Notes: generated from the sequence alone by a model not told the origin. 64,000 nucleotides of DNA from JANXLS01 sp035308565 (GCA_035308565.1 DATGGK010000061.1:12109-76108); one strand, 5' to 3'; shown: positions 36,578 to 43,899, counted from the stretch's first letter. Program-made: numbers and translations.

Positions 36578-36694
36578 ATGCGCATGCGTCTGGTCCTGGC
36601 CGCTGTATTCATCGTGAGCACGCTTCCGTTTGTGTGCGGTTGCCACCATAAGCATAAAACAGTGAACGGGGTGACGATTCAACCGGCCAAATAA
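36578..36694 (+). CDS. Small lipoprotein
   Basis: 38 residues, with GGAGA 8 bases before the ATG. It starts MRMRLVLAAVFIVSTLPFVC and has a GC pair at C20-G21-C22, a plausible lipoprotein processing site, followed by the His/Lys-rich HHKHKTVNG and a short tail. The mature part would be only about 17 residues. The His cluster could bind metal, but nothing else supports that. It lies alone between the subtilase gene and the SAM riboswitch. The coding call rests on the clear ribosome binding site and the well-formed leader. Confidence 0.6.
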   Translation: MRMRLVLAAVFIVSTLPFVCGCHHKHKTVNGVTIQPAK

Positions 36695-36741
36695 ACCTTC
36701 CGGCCGGTTGCGCAACTGGTTTGAAAGCAGCGCGAATCGGC

Positions 36742-36769
36742 TTGACTTGCGTCGCGGCGCCGCTACACT
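36742..36769 (+). promoter_or_regulatory. Sigma70-type promoter upstream of the SAM riboswitch
   Basis: TTGACT (36742-36747) and TACACT (36764-36769) are 16 bases apart. Transcription would start near 36776, about 20 bases before the aptamer. Confidence 0.6.
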
Positions 36770-36794
36770 GCGTCGCGACAATTGAATAGCAATC

Positions 36795-36966
36795 CGCTTA
36801 TCGAGAGTGGCTGAGGGACAGGCCCTGCGACGCCACAGCATCCGAAAGCGAAGACGGTCAAGCCGCTGTGCTCCCGCTTTTCGCTCGAAAGTGCTAATTC
36901 CTGCGATGCCCGCATCATGGGCCGGTTTTCCAAAACCGGTTTGCGAACGGGATCGGAAGATGAGCG
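36795..36966 (+). promoter_or_regulatory. SAM-I (S-box) riboswitch aptamer
   Basis: The closing helix P1 pairs CGCTTATC (36795-36802) with GATGAGCG (36959-36966), with one G-U pair. Core SAM-I blocks are present in order: TTATCGAGAG, GTGGCTGAGGGACAGGCCC (P2 with the kink-turn and pseudoknot loop), the GCCAC closing strand (36832-36836), a P3 hairpin between CGAAAGCG and CGCTTTTCG, the joining strand GTGCTAATTCC, and P4 (GATGCCCGCATC). A strong extra hairpin, CCGGTTTTCCAAAACCGG, lies between P4 and P1. S-box RNAs bind S-adenosylmethionine and switch off methionine, cysteine or SAM genes. The first gene downstream is the threonine-synthase-like gene, 161 bases away, behind a terminator. Confidence 0.85.
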
Positions 36967-37076
36967 CGGCGCTAAGTAGGGCGCGTCTCCGGCGCGCCGT
37001 ATCCAATTCCGCACGGGAAACCCTCCCGATCATCTTCTCCAAATCTGTTTGCGAATCCAAATCGAGCGCCGTTGTG

Positions 37077-37107
37077 CCGGTGCGTTTGGCTTCGCGCGCG
37101 GTTTTTT
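37077..37107 (+). terminator. Intrinsic terminator, expression platform of the SAM riboswitch
   Basis: The stem CCGGTGCG pairs with CGCGCGCGG (one bulged G and one G-U), with loop TTTGGCTT, followed by six T residues at 37102-37107. It ends 20 bases before the downstream ATG. With SAM bound, this hairpin would stop transcription before the operon. Confidence 0.65.
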
Positions 37108-37127
37108 AAAAATGGAGAAGCGCCATC

Positions 37128-38378
37128 ATGCCAGCCCAATACGTCCGCGGTTTGAAGTGCCGCGAGTGCGGCCACCATTACGATGCCAAGCCGATTCACG
37201 TCTGCGAACTGTGCTTCGGGCCGCTCGAGATCGACTACGATTACGAACTGATCGCCAAAAACATTTCGCGCGAAAAAATCCAATCGCGAGACAGAAACAT
37301 GTGGCGCTACGAGGAATTCCTTCCGCTCGACGGTCCGCCGCTCGTCGGCAAAAACACCGGATTCACCCCGCTGATCAAAGCAGACCGGCTCGGCGCGCGC
37401 CTGGGGCTGCGCGAATTGTGGGTGAAAAACGACGCCGTCAATTATCCGACGCTCAGTTTCAAAGACCGCGTGGTGAGCTGCGCGATCAGCAAAGCTGTCG
37501 AATTCGGTTTCAAAACAGTGGCCTGCGCCACGACGGGAAATCTCGGCAATTCCGTCGCCGCGCTTTCCGTGCGCGCCGGACTCGAATGCTACATCTTCAT
37601 GCCCGCGAATCTCGAGCAAGGCAAGATTCTTGGCACCAGCATCTACGGCGTTCACGTCGTCGGCATCAGCGGAAATTACGACGGCGTCAATCGCCTCTGC
37701 AGCGAAATCGCCGGCAAATTCGGCTGGGCCTTCGCCAACATTAATCTTCGCCCGTATTATGCCGAAGGCAGCAAAGCGATGGGCCACGAAATCTGCGAAC
37801 AGCTCGGCTGGAAAGCGCCCGACAACGTCGTTTCGCCCATGGCCGGCGGGAGCCTGATCTGCAAGATCGACAAAGCCATTCACGAATTCGAAAAGACGGG
37901 CTTGATTCCAAAAGCGCACACGAAAATCTTTGGCGCGCAAGCCACCGGCTGCAATCCGATCACGAACGCCGTCAAGCAGGGCTGGGATTTGTTTAAGCCT
38001 GTCAAACCGAACACCATTGCCAAATCCATCGCGATCGGCAATCCGGCGGATGGCTTCTATGCGATCAGGACGATGCGCACGAGCGGCGGATGGGGCGAAG
38101 ACGTCACGGATCAGGAGATCGTGGACGGCATCAAATTGCTCGCCGAAACCGAAGGCATTTTCACTGAGACGGCCGGCGGCGTGACCACGGCGGTCACAAA
38201 GAAGCTTGTCGAACAGGGCCGTATCGACAAAGATTCCTGCACCGTCATCTGTATCACCGGCAACGGACTGAAGACGCTCGACGCCATCGTCGAGCACACG
38301 CCCAAGCCGGATGTGATTGAAGCGAAGCTCAGCGATTTCGAGCGGCTGATTGAAGAGATGAAAACGCGAAAGAAATAA
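37128..38378 (+). CDS. Threonine-synthase-like PLP enzyme under SAM riboswitch control
   Basis: 416 residues; GGAGAAG lies 8 bases before the ATG. An N-terminal zinc ribbon uses C11, C14, C26 and C29 (CRECG, CELC). The fold-type II PLP domain has the cofactor lysine K112 in PTLSFKDRV and the CATTGNLGNSVAAL phosphate-binding loop. The C-terminus has LLAETEGIFTETAGGVTTAV and ICITGNGLKT. Threonine synthase (ThrC) converts O-phosphohomoserine to threonine. Canonical enzymes read PTGSFKDRG, so the active-site loop here is a variant. SAM control and the downstream sulfur carrier and E1 enzyme suggest instead that it replaces phosphate by carrier-bound sulfur to make homocysteine, as CysM does with CysO for cysteine. 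That function is inference; plain ThrC remains possible. Confidence 0.8.
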   Translation: MPAQYVRGLKCRECGHHYDAKPIHVCELCFGPLEIDYDYELIAKNISREKIQSRDRNMWRYEEFLPLDGPPLVGKNTGFTPLIKADRLGARLGLRELWVKNDAVNYPTLSFKDRVVSCAISKAVEFGFKTVACATTGNLGNSVAALSVRAGLECYIFMPANLEQGKILGTSIYGVHVVGISGNYDGVNRLCSEIAGKFGWAFANINLRPYYAEGSKAMGHEICEQLGWKAPDNVVSPMAGGSLICKIDKAIHEFEKTGLIPKAHTKIFGAQATGCNPITNAVKQGWDLFKPVKPNTIAKSIAIGNPADGFYAIRTMRTSGGWGEDVTDQEIVDGIKLLAETEGIFTETAGGVTTAVTKKLVEQGRIDKDSCTVICITGNGLKTLDAIVEHTPKPDVIEAKLSDFERLIEEMKTRKK

Positions 38379-38382
38379 TCCC

Positions 38383-38523
38383 GTAGCGCAGGCGTCCCGC
38401 CTGCGAGTTTCGCGCGCGAAGCGCGCTCCGCCGTTCAGCCCCAACGGGGCAAACTTTTATAGCCCAGGGCGATAGCCCTGGGTAAGTTGCGGTTGTTAGG
38501 CCCAAAGCCCCAAAGGGGCGAAC
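38383..38523. repeat. Cluster of short palindromes (family M) between the PLP enzyme and carrier genes
   Basis: Three adjacent hairpins: GCAGGCGTCCCGCCTGC, TCGCGCGCGAAGCGCGC and AGCCCAGGGCGATAGCCCTG. They fill nearly all of the 160-base gap inside the proposed operon. Confidence 0.75.
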
Positions 38524-38538
38524 TAAAGGATTATCCCC

Positions 38539-39081
38539 ATGCCCATTAAAGTCAGAATCCCCGAAGTTCTACGCAAACTCACCGGCGGCGCCGATGTTGT
38601 CGCCGTGGAGGCTTCGACAGTTGGCGAGATGCTCAACGCACTCGAGAAGAACCATCCCGGCCTCAAGGAGCGCATCTGCGACGACAAAGGCAACGTCAAG
38701 CGCTTCATCAACATCTTCGTCAACGAAGAAGACATCCGTTTCCAGGACAACTTGAACACGCCGCTGAGCGCGGGCGCGGATGTGTCGATCCTGCCGGCCA
38801 TCGCCGGCGGAAATTCGCCGCGCGATAAAAAGAGCTCTGAAATCACGCGCCGCGTGTATTTGAGCTTCACCGCCGAAGGCGTGACGCAGCCGATCATTTA
38901 CCACGTGATCAAAAAATTCGACGTGATCCCCAACATCCGCGGTGCATCGGTGACGGACGAAGTGGGAATCATGAGCGTCGAATTCACCGGCCCGCGCGAG
39001 GAAGTGGACAAGGCGCTGGACTGGATTCGCAAGCAGGGCGTGAAAGTCGATCCGATTGAAATGAATGTGGTGGAGCCGTGA
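38539..39081 (+). CDS. MoaD/ThiS-like sulfur-carrier domain fused to a NIL domain
   Basis: 180 residues; AAAGGA lies 8 bases upstream of the ATG. Residues 1-91 form a ubiquitin-like MoaD/ThiS carrier ending in the classical SILPAIAGG (G90-G91). Residues about 103-180 are a NIL domain (RRVYLSFTAEGVTQPIIYHV, IRGASVTDEVGIMSVEFTGP), the ACT-like domain found at the end of methionine importer MetN, where it binds methionine. Free carriers end at Gly-Gly, which E1-like enzymes adenylate and load with sulfur. Here the diglycine is internal, so cleavage would be required to free it, or the carrier works in an unusual way. The NIL domain suggests methionine sensing. Neighbours and SAM control support a role in methionine-pathway sulfur transfer. 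Confidence 0.85.
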   Translation: MPIKVRIPEVLRKLTGGADVVAVEASTVGEMLNALEKNHPGLKERICDDKGNVKRFINIFVNEEDIRFQDNLNTPLSAGADVSILPAIAGGNSPRDKKSSEITRRVYLSFTAEGVTQPIIYHVIKKFDVIPNIRGASVTDEVGIMSVEFTGPREEVDKALDWIRKQGVKVDPIEMNVVEP

Positions 39082-39084
39082 GCA

Positions 39085-39456
39085 ATGGTGCGGAAGATGA
39101 GTTTTAAGAAAAAGCCGCTCGCATTAAAAACAAGAATCGTGGGTAAATGGGACGACTCGCTGATCGGTTGCCCTTCACAGTGCTACGCGGACGCGATCGG
39201 CCCAGGTGGGTTTCGATATGTTTTGTATTTGCGATGGCGGCATAGCGATCCGTGGATCGCTCGCGTGATTCAGACCAAGTGCAACGCTCAGAAATACCAA
39301 GAGTCGTGGAACAAAATAAAAGCGAAGCGGTCGCCGGACCTTTTCGAAATGTACAACGTGTTCTTAAAAGAAGAACAATTAGGCGCGGCGAAGGCGAAAA
39401 TAGTTGATGTCGCGGACAAATGGCTTCGGTCAAGGCCTCGTAAATGGGACTATTAA
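39085..39456 (+). CDS. Hypothetical protein in the sulfur-carrier operon
   Basis: 123 residues, starting 3 bases after the carrier stop (GGAG about 10 bases upstream; an internal ATG at 39097 is an alternative). The N-terminus is basic (MSFKKKPLALKTRIVGKWDD). The rest is aromatic and charged (GGFRYVLYLRWRHSDPWIAR, DLFEMYNVFLKEEQLG) with two cysteines in GCPSQC. No family is recognised. It lacks the HxH...SxxD pattern of JAMM proteases, so it is not an obvious processing protease for the internal Gly-Gly of the carrier. Tight spacing on both sides (3 and 6 bases) indicates that it belongs to the operon. Confidence 0.65.
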   Translation: MVRKMSFKKKPLALKTRIVGKWDDSLIGCPSQCYADAIGPGGFRYVLYLRWRHSDPWIARVIQTKCNAQKYQESWNKIKAKRSPDLFEMYNVFLKEEQLGAAKAKIVDVADKWLRSRPRKWDY

Positions 39457-39462
39457 CCAACA

Positions 39463-39735
39463 ATGAGCCTCGACTACGCCGACCTGATCATGAGCCTCGA
39501 CGACGAATTCGGCCTGCACTTGCACGAATACGAAGGCACGCGCCATCTCGCTCACGAAATCAGCACCGTCGGTGATTTGCACGCGCGCTTGTTCCAAGAA
39601 TTGATGCGGCATGGGCCGGTGGATTCGAACGACATTTGGCGGCGCGTTTGCCGAGTAGTCGGGACAACATTGCACAAGAACCCGGCGTCGATTCATCCGG
39701 CGCACCGGTTTATTGAAGATTTGGGAATGAACTAA
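39463..39735 (+). CDS. Acyl-carrier-protein-like protein with swapped halves
   Basis: 90 residues; the upstream in-frame codon is a stop (39454-39456), so no earlier start exists. The N-terminal half, SLDYADLIMSLDDEFGLHL then ISTVGDLHARLFQEL, matches the part of acyl carrier proteins that follows the phosphopantetheine Asp-Ser-Leu. The C-terminal half, DIWRRVCRVVGTTL then ASIHPAHRFIEDLGMN, matches the part that normally comes before it. The break is at the attachment loop, leaving S2 as the only candidate Ser, at the very N-terminus. This looks like a circular permutation, or a family related to ACP with that order. Function is unknown; it sits between the carrier and its E1-like enzyme. Confidence 0.7.
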   Translation: MSLDYADLIMSLDDEFGLHLHEYEGTRHLAHEISTVGDLHARLFQELMRHGPVDSNDIWRRVCRVVGTTLHKNPASIHPAHRFIEDLGMN

Positions 39736-39737
39736 GC

Positions 39738-40793
39738 ATGAACCTCGACCGCTACAACCGCCAAATTCTGCTCCCCTTCATCGGCGAAGAGGGCCAGAAG
39801 AAAATCTGCAACTCGACCGCCGTCGTCGCCGGCTGCGGCGCGCTGGGCACCGTCATCGCCAACGTGCTTGCGCGCGCGGGCGTCGGCACGCTGCGCGTAA
39901 TCGACCGCGATTTTGTCGAGATGAGCAATTTGCAGCGACAGGTGCTCTTCGACGAGCAGGATGTGCGCGAGAACATGCCCAAGGCCGCGGCGGCCGAGCG
40001 CAAACTCAAAGCAATCAACGCCGACATCAATATCGTGGGCATCGTCACGGACATCAATCCGGCGAATGTCGAAGAACTGATCAAAGGCGCGGATGTCGTC
40101 GTGGACGGCGCGGACAATTTCGAAACGCGCTTCGTGATTAATGACGCGTGCGTGAAACACAACATTCCGTGGGTCTATGGCGCGGCGGTGGGCTCGACGG
40201 GCATGACGATGACGATCATTCCAGGACAGACACCGTGCATCCGCTGCCTCTTCGAAACCGCGCCGCCGCCGGGCATGACGCCGACGTGCGATACTGCGGG
40301 CGTGCTCGGCGCGGTGACAGGTCTGATCGGCAATTACGAGGGCGCGGAAGCACTGAAAATTCTTGCCGGAAGGCGCGACGCCATCAACACGCGACTTTAT
40401 TCGATTGACCTGTGGTCCAGCGAGATGCACCAGTTCAAAATCGCGCGCGCGCGCGAAGTGGCCGATTGTCCGTGCTGCAAGCGGCGCAATTTCGAATTCC
40501 TGGAAGGGCAGGGGGCCAGCACGACGACGGGCCTCTGCGGACGCAACGCCGTGCAGATCAACCCGCGCAACGGATCGAAGCTCGATTTGCAGGAAATGGC
40601 CAACCGCCTGCAAGGCGCGGGCGGACTGAGTAACATCACCGCAAACAAATTCCTGCTGAAATTCAACGCGCCGGGCGGCGACGACGGCACCGGACTGGAG
40701 ATCACCGTTTTTCCGGACAGCCGCGCGATCATCAAAGGCACGAAGAAAGTCGCGGATGCGCGAACGGCGTATGCGAAATACATCGGGGCGTAA
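39738..40793 (+). CDS. MoeB/ThiF-type E1-like adenylyltransferase
   Basis: 351 residues, starting 2 bases after the preceding gene. It has the Rossmann ATP site (GCGALGTVIANVLARAG, residues 32-49), the D-R finger region DFVEMSNLQRQVLF, the zinc ligands C167/C170 and C244/C247 (PCIRC, CPCC), and the catalytic C184 in PTCDTAGVLG. A C-terminal extension of about 80 residues begins with LCGRNAVQI, as in many MoeB/ThiF proteins. The enzyme adenylates the C-terminal glycine of MoaD/ThiS carriers so that sulfur can be loaded. Its natural partner here is the carrier-NIL protein two genes upstream. No other molybdopterin or thiamine genes are nearby, so naming it moeB or thiF would be misleading. Confidence 0.9.
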   Translation: MNLDRYNRQILLPFIGEEGQKKICNSTAVVAGCGALGTVIANVLARAGVGTLRVIDRDFVEMSNLQRQVLFDEQDVRENMPKAAAAERKLKAINADINIVGIVTDINPANVEELIKGADVVVDGADNFETRFVINDACVKHNIPWVYGAAVGSTGMTMTIIPGQTPCIRCLFETAPPPGMTPTCDTAGVLGAVTGLIGNYEGAEALKILAGRRDAINTRLYSIDLWSSEMHQFKIARAREVADCPCCKRRNFEFLEGQGASTTTGLCGRNAVQINPRNGSKLDLQEMANRLQGAGGLSNITANKFLLKFNAPGGDDGTGLEITVFPDSRAIIKGTKKVADARTAYAKYIGA

Positions 40794-40796
40794 TCC

Positions 40797-42179
40797 GTGC
40801 GAATCCTCCGCCGGTGGTCCCGGTATTCGTTGCGAACGCTTCTGGTGGGCGTGCTATTTCTCGGCGCGTGCGGCTTGTTGTTGCGGCAGTATTTTCGCGG
40901 GCCTTGGACGCCATCGCAAATGCCCGCATGGCGGGATATTTCTCGCGACGGAAGCCGAGCCATTGTCTATAAAGATTATAAAATTGCGACTGCGGTGGAT
41001 ACCATAACGGGCACGCCGCGGCCTTTCCCCAATCTCAAAATTTCCGATTTCGATATTCGCCACGAAACCTTTCCGTGGTCCGACGATGGAAAGGCGCTGC
41101 TGCTTTTCAACGAAACGCTCCATGAAATTCAGATTTGGAATCTGGATGAGATGACGGTGCAGTCGTCGATTCCTTTTCACAGCGAGAGGCGCGTTGACGC
41201 AGAGTTCTGCTGTGAAAATCGCCGCATTGTCGTCTTCGATGTGATCAATGAGCGCGCGGATATTGCTATTTACGACGTCCGCACCGGCGCGCTTGAGTAT
41301 CGCATCGATTTTCCGCATGAAACCAATGAGCGGTACATTGAGTCTCCCGACGATCGCGCCTTTCTAAGAGTTTCCCCCGACGGGCGGTTGCTGGTTTCGG
41401 GTGCGGGCAGGTTTCAGCTCAAGGCAGAAAGCGATGCGCCCATCTTTCAGCGCATTCTTATTTGGGATGCCAACGACGGAAGCAAACTCAAAACCGTGGA
41501 AACCAGCGACGTAGAATTCTATAGCCTGTATTTCGCGCCGCGCGATTCGCGCCATCTCTTTCTGTTCGACGACAGGGACGGTTTCATGGAGATGAGGCTC
41601 TCTCCGCCGCAAAGCGACTTGGAGCGATCGCACGTGACAATGTTGGATTGGCAAACTGGGAAGACGCTGCATGTTTTCGCCGGCTATCCGCCTCGCAACA
41701 AATGCCCGCCGGTATTTTCAAAAGACGGCTCGATACTGGTGCTTTATCGCAGCGAGAACCGCAATGGCTTGTTCTGGAACACGACAACAGGCGCCCTCGA
41801 AGCCGATTATGCGCTTGCAGACGACGCGTGGATCAGCGACTTTTCGCCCGACGGAGAGCGCGTGGTTACGACCAACGGCCAAATTTTGGATTGGCGTACG
41901 AATCAGTATCTCTGCGACTTCGCAAAGCGTTTGAATTTGTCGGCGCCAATAGAGAGAGGAGAGTTTCGTTTCCTGGATAATGCGACGATCGTGTCGAGAT
42001 TCCTTATTTCGATTCGAAATGGATATGAGCACTGCCATTTCCGTTGGGTGCGTTTATATCCGGAACGCTGGTGGGGTCCGGTCTGCCTGCCGGAATTCTG
42101 GGTGGCAATACTCCTTCTGATGGGATGGCTCTGGAGTTGGCGACGCGATTGGACAGAATTCAGCGTTCGCGCAAAATGA
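40797..42179 (+). CDS. WD40-like propeller protein with terminal membrane segments
   Basis: 460 residues from the GTG at 40797, 3 bases after the E1 gene, so it is probably cotranscribed. The N-terminus RRWSRYSLRTLLVGVLFLGA is a membrane segment of a type common in planctomycetes and their relatives. A seven-bladed-type propeller follows, with IQIWNLDEMT, ILIWDANDG, VTMLDWQTGK and LDWRTNQYL strand ends and PDGRLLVSGAG-type turns. A second membrane segment lies at the C-terminus (VCLPEFWVAILLLMGWLW). Its role is unknown, and nothing ties it to sulfur chemistry except position. Confidence 0.72.
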   Translation: MRILRRWSRYSLRTLLVGVLFLGACGLLLRQYFRGPWTPSQMPAWRDISRDGSRAIVYKDYKIATAVDTITGTPRPFPNLKISDFDIRHETFPWSDDGKALLLFNETLHEIQIWNLDEMTVQSSIPFHSERRVDAEFCCENRRIVVFDVINERADIAIYDVRTGALEYRIDFPHETNERYIESPDDRAFLRVSPDGRLLVSGAGRFQLKAESDAPIFQRILIWDANDGSKLKTVETSDVEFYSLYFAPRDSRHLFLFDDRDGFMEMRLSPPQSDLERSHVTMLDWQTGKTLHVFAGYPPRNKCPPVFSKDGSILVLYRSENRNGLFWNTTTGALEADYALADDAWISDFSPDGERVVTTNGQILDWRTNQYLCDFAKRLNLSAPIERGEFRFLDNATIVSRFLISIRNGYEHCHFRWVRLYPERWWGPVCLPEFWVAILLLMGWLWSWRRDWTEFSVRAK

Positions 42180-42184
42180 ATGCG

Positions 42185-43309
42185 CTAAAAACTCGCATCC
42201 CAAAACCGCCCGCTCCACTGTTCCAAAAACGCCGCCAGTTCCGTGTTCTTCGCGCTCTTCGCGTTGCGCACGTAGAATCCGGACGATGCGGTTCCCGCGG
42301 CGAGCAACTCCGCCGGTTCCAGGCCGGCCATCAGGCCGATGCAGAATCCGGAATTGAAATTGTCGCCCGCGCCCGTGGTCAGTTTCGGATTCGCGCAGAA
42401 CGGACCATCCAATTTCGCGCTGCCTTTTTCGGTCGCGCACGCCGCGTTCTTCGTTGGATGAATCACGACCGCGTCCAGTTCCAGCGCGCTGCGCAGCGTA
42501 GCCGCGTTGGCTTCGATTTCGTCGGCGTTGAATTTCAATCCGAGCGCGGCGCTCACTTCCATGCTTTCTTTTTGATTCACGCCCAGCACCACACGGTGAC
42601 TGCAGCGGAAACTCTTCAGCATTTTGCACGCGCGCGCGATTTCATCCGCGGGGCGTTTTTCCGGATCGGCCAAATCGATAAACAAAATCGCGCCCTTCGG
42701 AGTCGTCACGTCCTTGAGATCCTTCAGCAAATTAATCCAGATGTCGGTTTGATACGGAAGCATGGTCCAGTTCGTCAGCGCGATCAGATTCGACGTATTC
42801 CAAAGCTGTTCCAAGCGCTCCTCGCCGACCACCTGCTTCATGCGGTCGTACGTGACTTCTTTCAGCGTCTGATGCTTGCCGAGCATGACCTTGCCGTCGC
42901 GGAATTCGAGTGCGTCGGTCACGCCCGGTTCGCAGAGCGTGTAGCAGGCCTTGCAGCGCGCGGCCATGTCCGAAAAGACCGCGTGCGGGGTGGGGGAGCC
43001 GAGACAGCCGATGTAACTCACGTTCAATCCATTCTCGATCAGCGCGTTGGCCATGATCGGGCCGTTGCCGCCGAGTTTCTGCTGGCGCACGACCAGCTCG
43101 ATGTTGCTCGACAATCCCGCCGCGCGCGAAATGCGTTCGCCCAGCGCCGCAATCGTTTCGACGCGCGTGTAATTCGCCGCGTCGGCGCGCTTGTCCACCA
43201 CGTCGATGATGTTGTCCACGAAGCCGTCGAGGCCGACGAGCGTGTTGAATTTGGACGGATTGAAGGCTTTGATTTTTTGAGCCGTGGCGGCGATGATCGA
43301 ACTGGACAT
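42185..43309 (-). CDS. PfkB-family carbohydrate/nucleoside kinase
   Basis: 374 residues from the ATG at 43309 (AGGAGA about 8 bases upstream). The ribokinase fold shows as LVGLDGFVDNIIDVV at the N-terminus, QQKLGGNGPIMANALIENG with the sugar-binding glycines, VVLGVNQKES, and the C-terminal TTGAGDNFNSGF with the catalytic Asp. Family members phosphorylate sugars or nucleosides with ATP. The substrate cannot be told. It converges with the WD40-like gene, 5 bases away, and faces away from the P-II gene across a family A repeat. Confidence 0.85.
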   Translation of the reverse strand: MSSSIIAATAQKIKAFNPSKFNTLVGLDGFVDNIIDVVDKRADAANYTRVETIAALGERISRAAGLSSNIELVVRQQKLGGNGPIMANALIENGLNVSYIGCLGSPTPHAVFSDMAARCKACYTLCEPGVTDALEFRDGKVMLGKHQTLKEVTYDRMKQVVGEERLEQLWNTSNLIALTNWTMLPYQTDIWINLLKDLKDVTTPKGAILFIDLADPEKRPADEIARACKMLKSFRCSHRVVLGVNQKESMEVSAALGLKFNADEIEANAATLRSALELDAVVIHPTKNAACATEKGSAKLDGPFCANPKLTTGAGDNFNSGFCIGLMAGLEPAELLAAGTASSGFYVRNAKSAKNTELAAFLEQWSGRFWDASF

Positions 43310-43380
43310 GCGCGGTGTCTCCTGTAAAAATGCAATGATTCGATTTTGAGCGCGTGCGCGGTGCGAGTCTAACGCACTGT

Positions 43381-43442
43381 CCCCTCACCCCGCGGGCGCA
43401 AACAGCCGCGCCCGTCGGCCCTCTCCCGAAGGGAGAGGGGAA
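43381..43442. repeat. Repeat family A copy (A5)
   Basis: CCCCTCACCCCGCGGGCGCA at the left and GGCCCTCTCCCGAAGGGAGA at the right, in the 245-base space between the divergent PfkB and P-II genes. Confidence 0.8.
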
Positions 43443-43485
43443 CGGCAACCGAACCGATACACTCGTGCATCCTTTATACGCGGAT

Positions 43486-43513
43486 TTGAACTTTTCGTCC
43501 ATTGAAGTAGACT
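43486..43513 (+). promoter_or_regulatory. Candidate promoter of the P-II gene
   Basis: TTGAAC (43486-43491) and TAGACT (43508-43513) are 16 bases apart, about 40 bases before the gene. No nitrogen-type (sigma54) promoter was recognised in this space. Confidence 0.35.
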
Positions 43514-43554
43514 TCTTTTAGCGGCTCGAAAACCAAATTAAGGAGAGGTCGGCA

Positions 43555-43899
43555 ATGAAATACATCATCGCGATCGTTCAACCGCAGAAACTTGATGCGG
43601 TGCGCGAAGCGCTGGGACATGCAGGCATCAGCGGCGTGACCGTGTCGGACGTGCAAGGCTACGGGCGGCAGAAAGGCCACACCGAAGTCTACCGCGGCCA
43701 CGAGTACACCGTGAATTTTGTGCGCAAGGTCAAGCTTGAGATTGCCTGCGACGACGCGCTGGCCGACAAAGTCGTCGAAGCAATTTCGACGTCGGCGAAA
43801 ACGGGCGGCGGCAAAATCGGCGACGGCAAAATCTTCGTCATGACGCTCGAAGACGCCGTGCGCATCCGCACCGGCGAACGCGGCAAGGATGCGTTGTAA
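43555..43899 (+). CDS. glnB: P-II nitrogen regulatory protein
   Basis: 114 residues, the usual length, with a strong AAGGAGAGG site. The protein senses 2-oxoglutarate, ATP and ADP and controls partners through its T-loop. The T-loop is complete (GYGRQKGHTEVYRGHEY) and carries Y51, the uridylylation site of enterobacterial P-II. The C-terminal SAKTGGGKIGDGKIFVM is the ATP-binding B-loop signature. GlnB and GlnK are hard to separate; no ammonium transporter gene is nearby, which favours glnB weakly. It overlaps the next gene by one base (TAATG), so the aminotransferase is translationally coupled to it. Confidence 0.93.
   Translation: MKYIIAIVQPQKLDAVREALGHAGISGVTVSDVQGYGRQKGHTEVYRGHEYTVNFVRKVKLEIACDDALADKVVEAISTSAKTGGGKIGDGKIFVMTLEDAVRIRTGERGKDAL

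Noticed and set aside
36795..37107. Reading the leader as a T-box or threonine attenuator, which would fit a plain thrC
   Set aside because: The conserved blocks are those of SAM-I (TTATCGAGAG, GTGCTAATTCC, matching P1 arms); no T-box sequence or threonine-rich leader peptide is seen.
36972..38444. 490-codon open frame on the minus strand opposite the PLP enzyme gene
   Set aside because: The plus-strand frame has clear fold-type II motifs and a zinc ribbon; the antisense frame is a GC-driven shadow rich in Arg, Ala and Asp.
39738..40793. Calling the E1-like enzyme moeB with a molybdopterin role
   Set aside because: No other molybdopterin genes are in the window; the carrier-NIL gene and SAM control point elsewhere.
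42044..43327. 427-codon plus-strand open frame opposite the PfkB kinase
   Set aside because: The kinase on the minus strand has the TTGAGDNFNSGF signature and a ribosome binding site; the opposite frame has neither.
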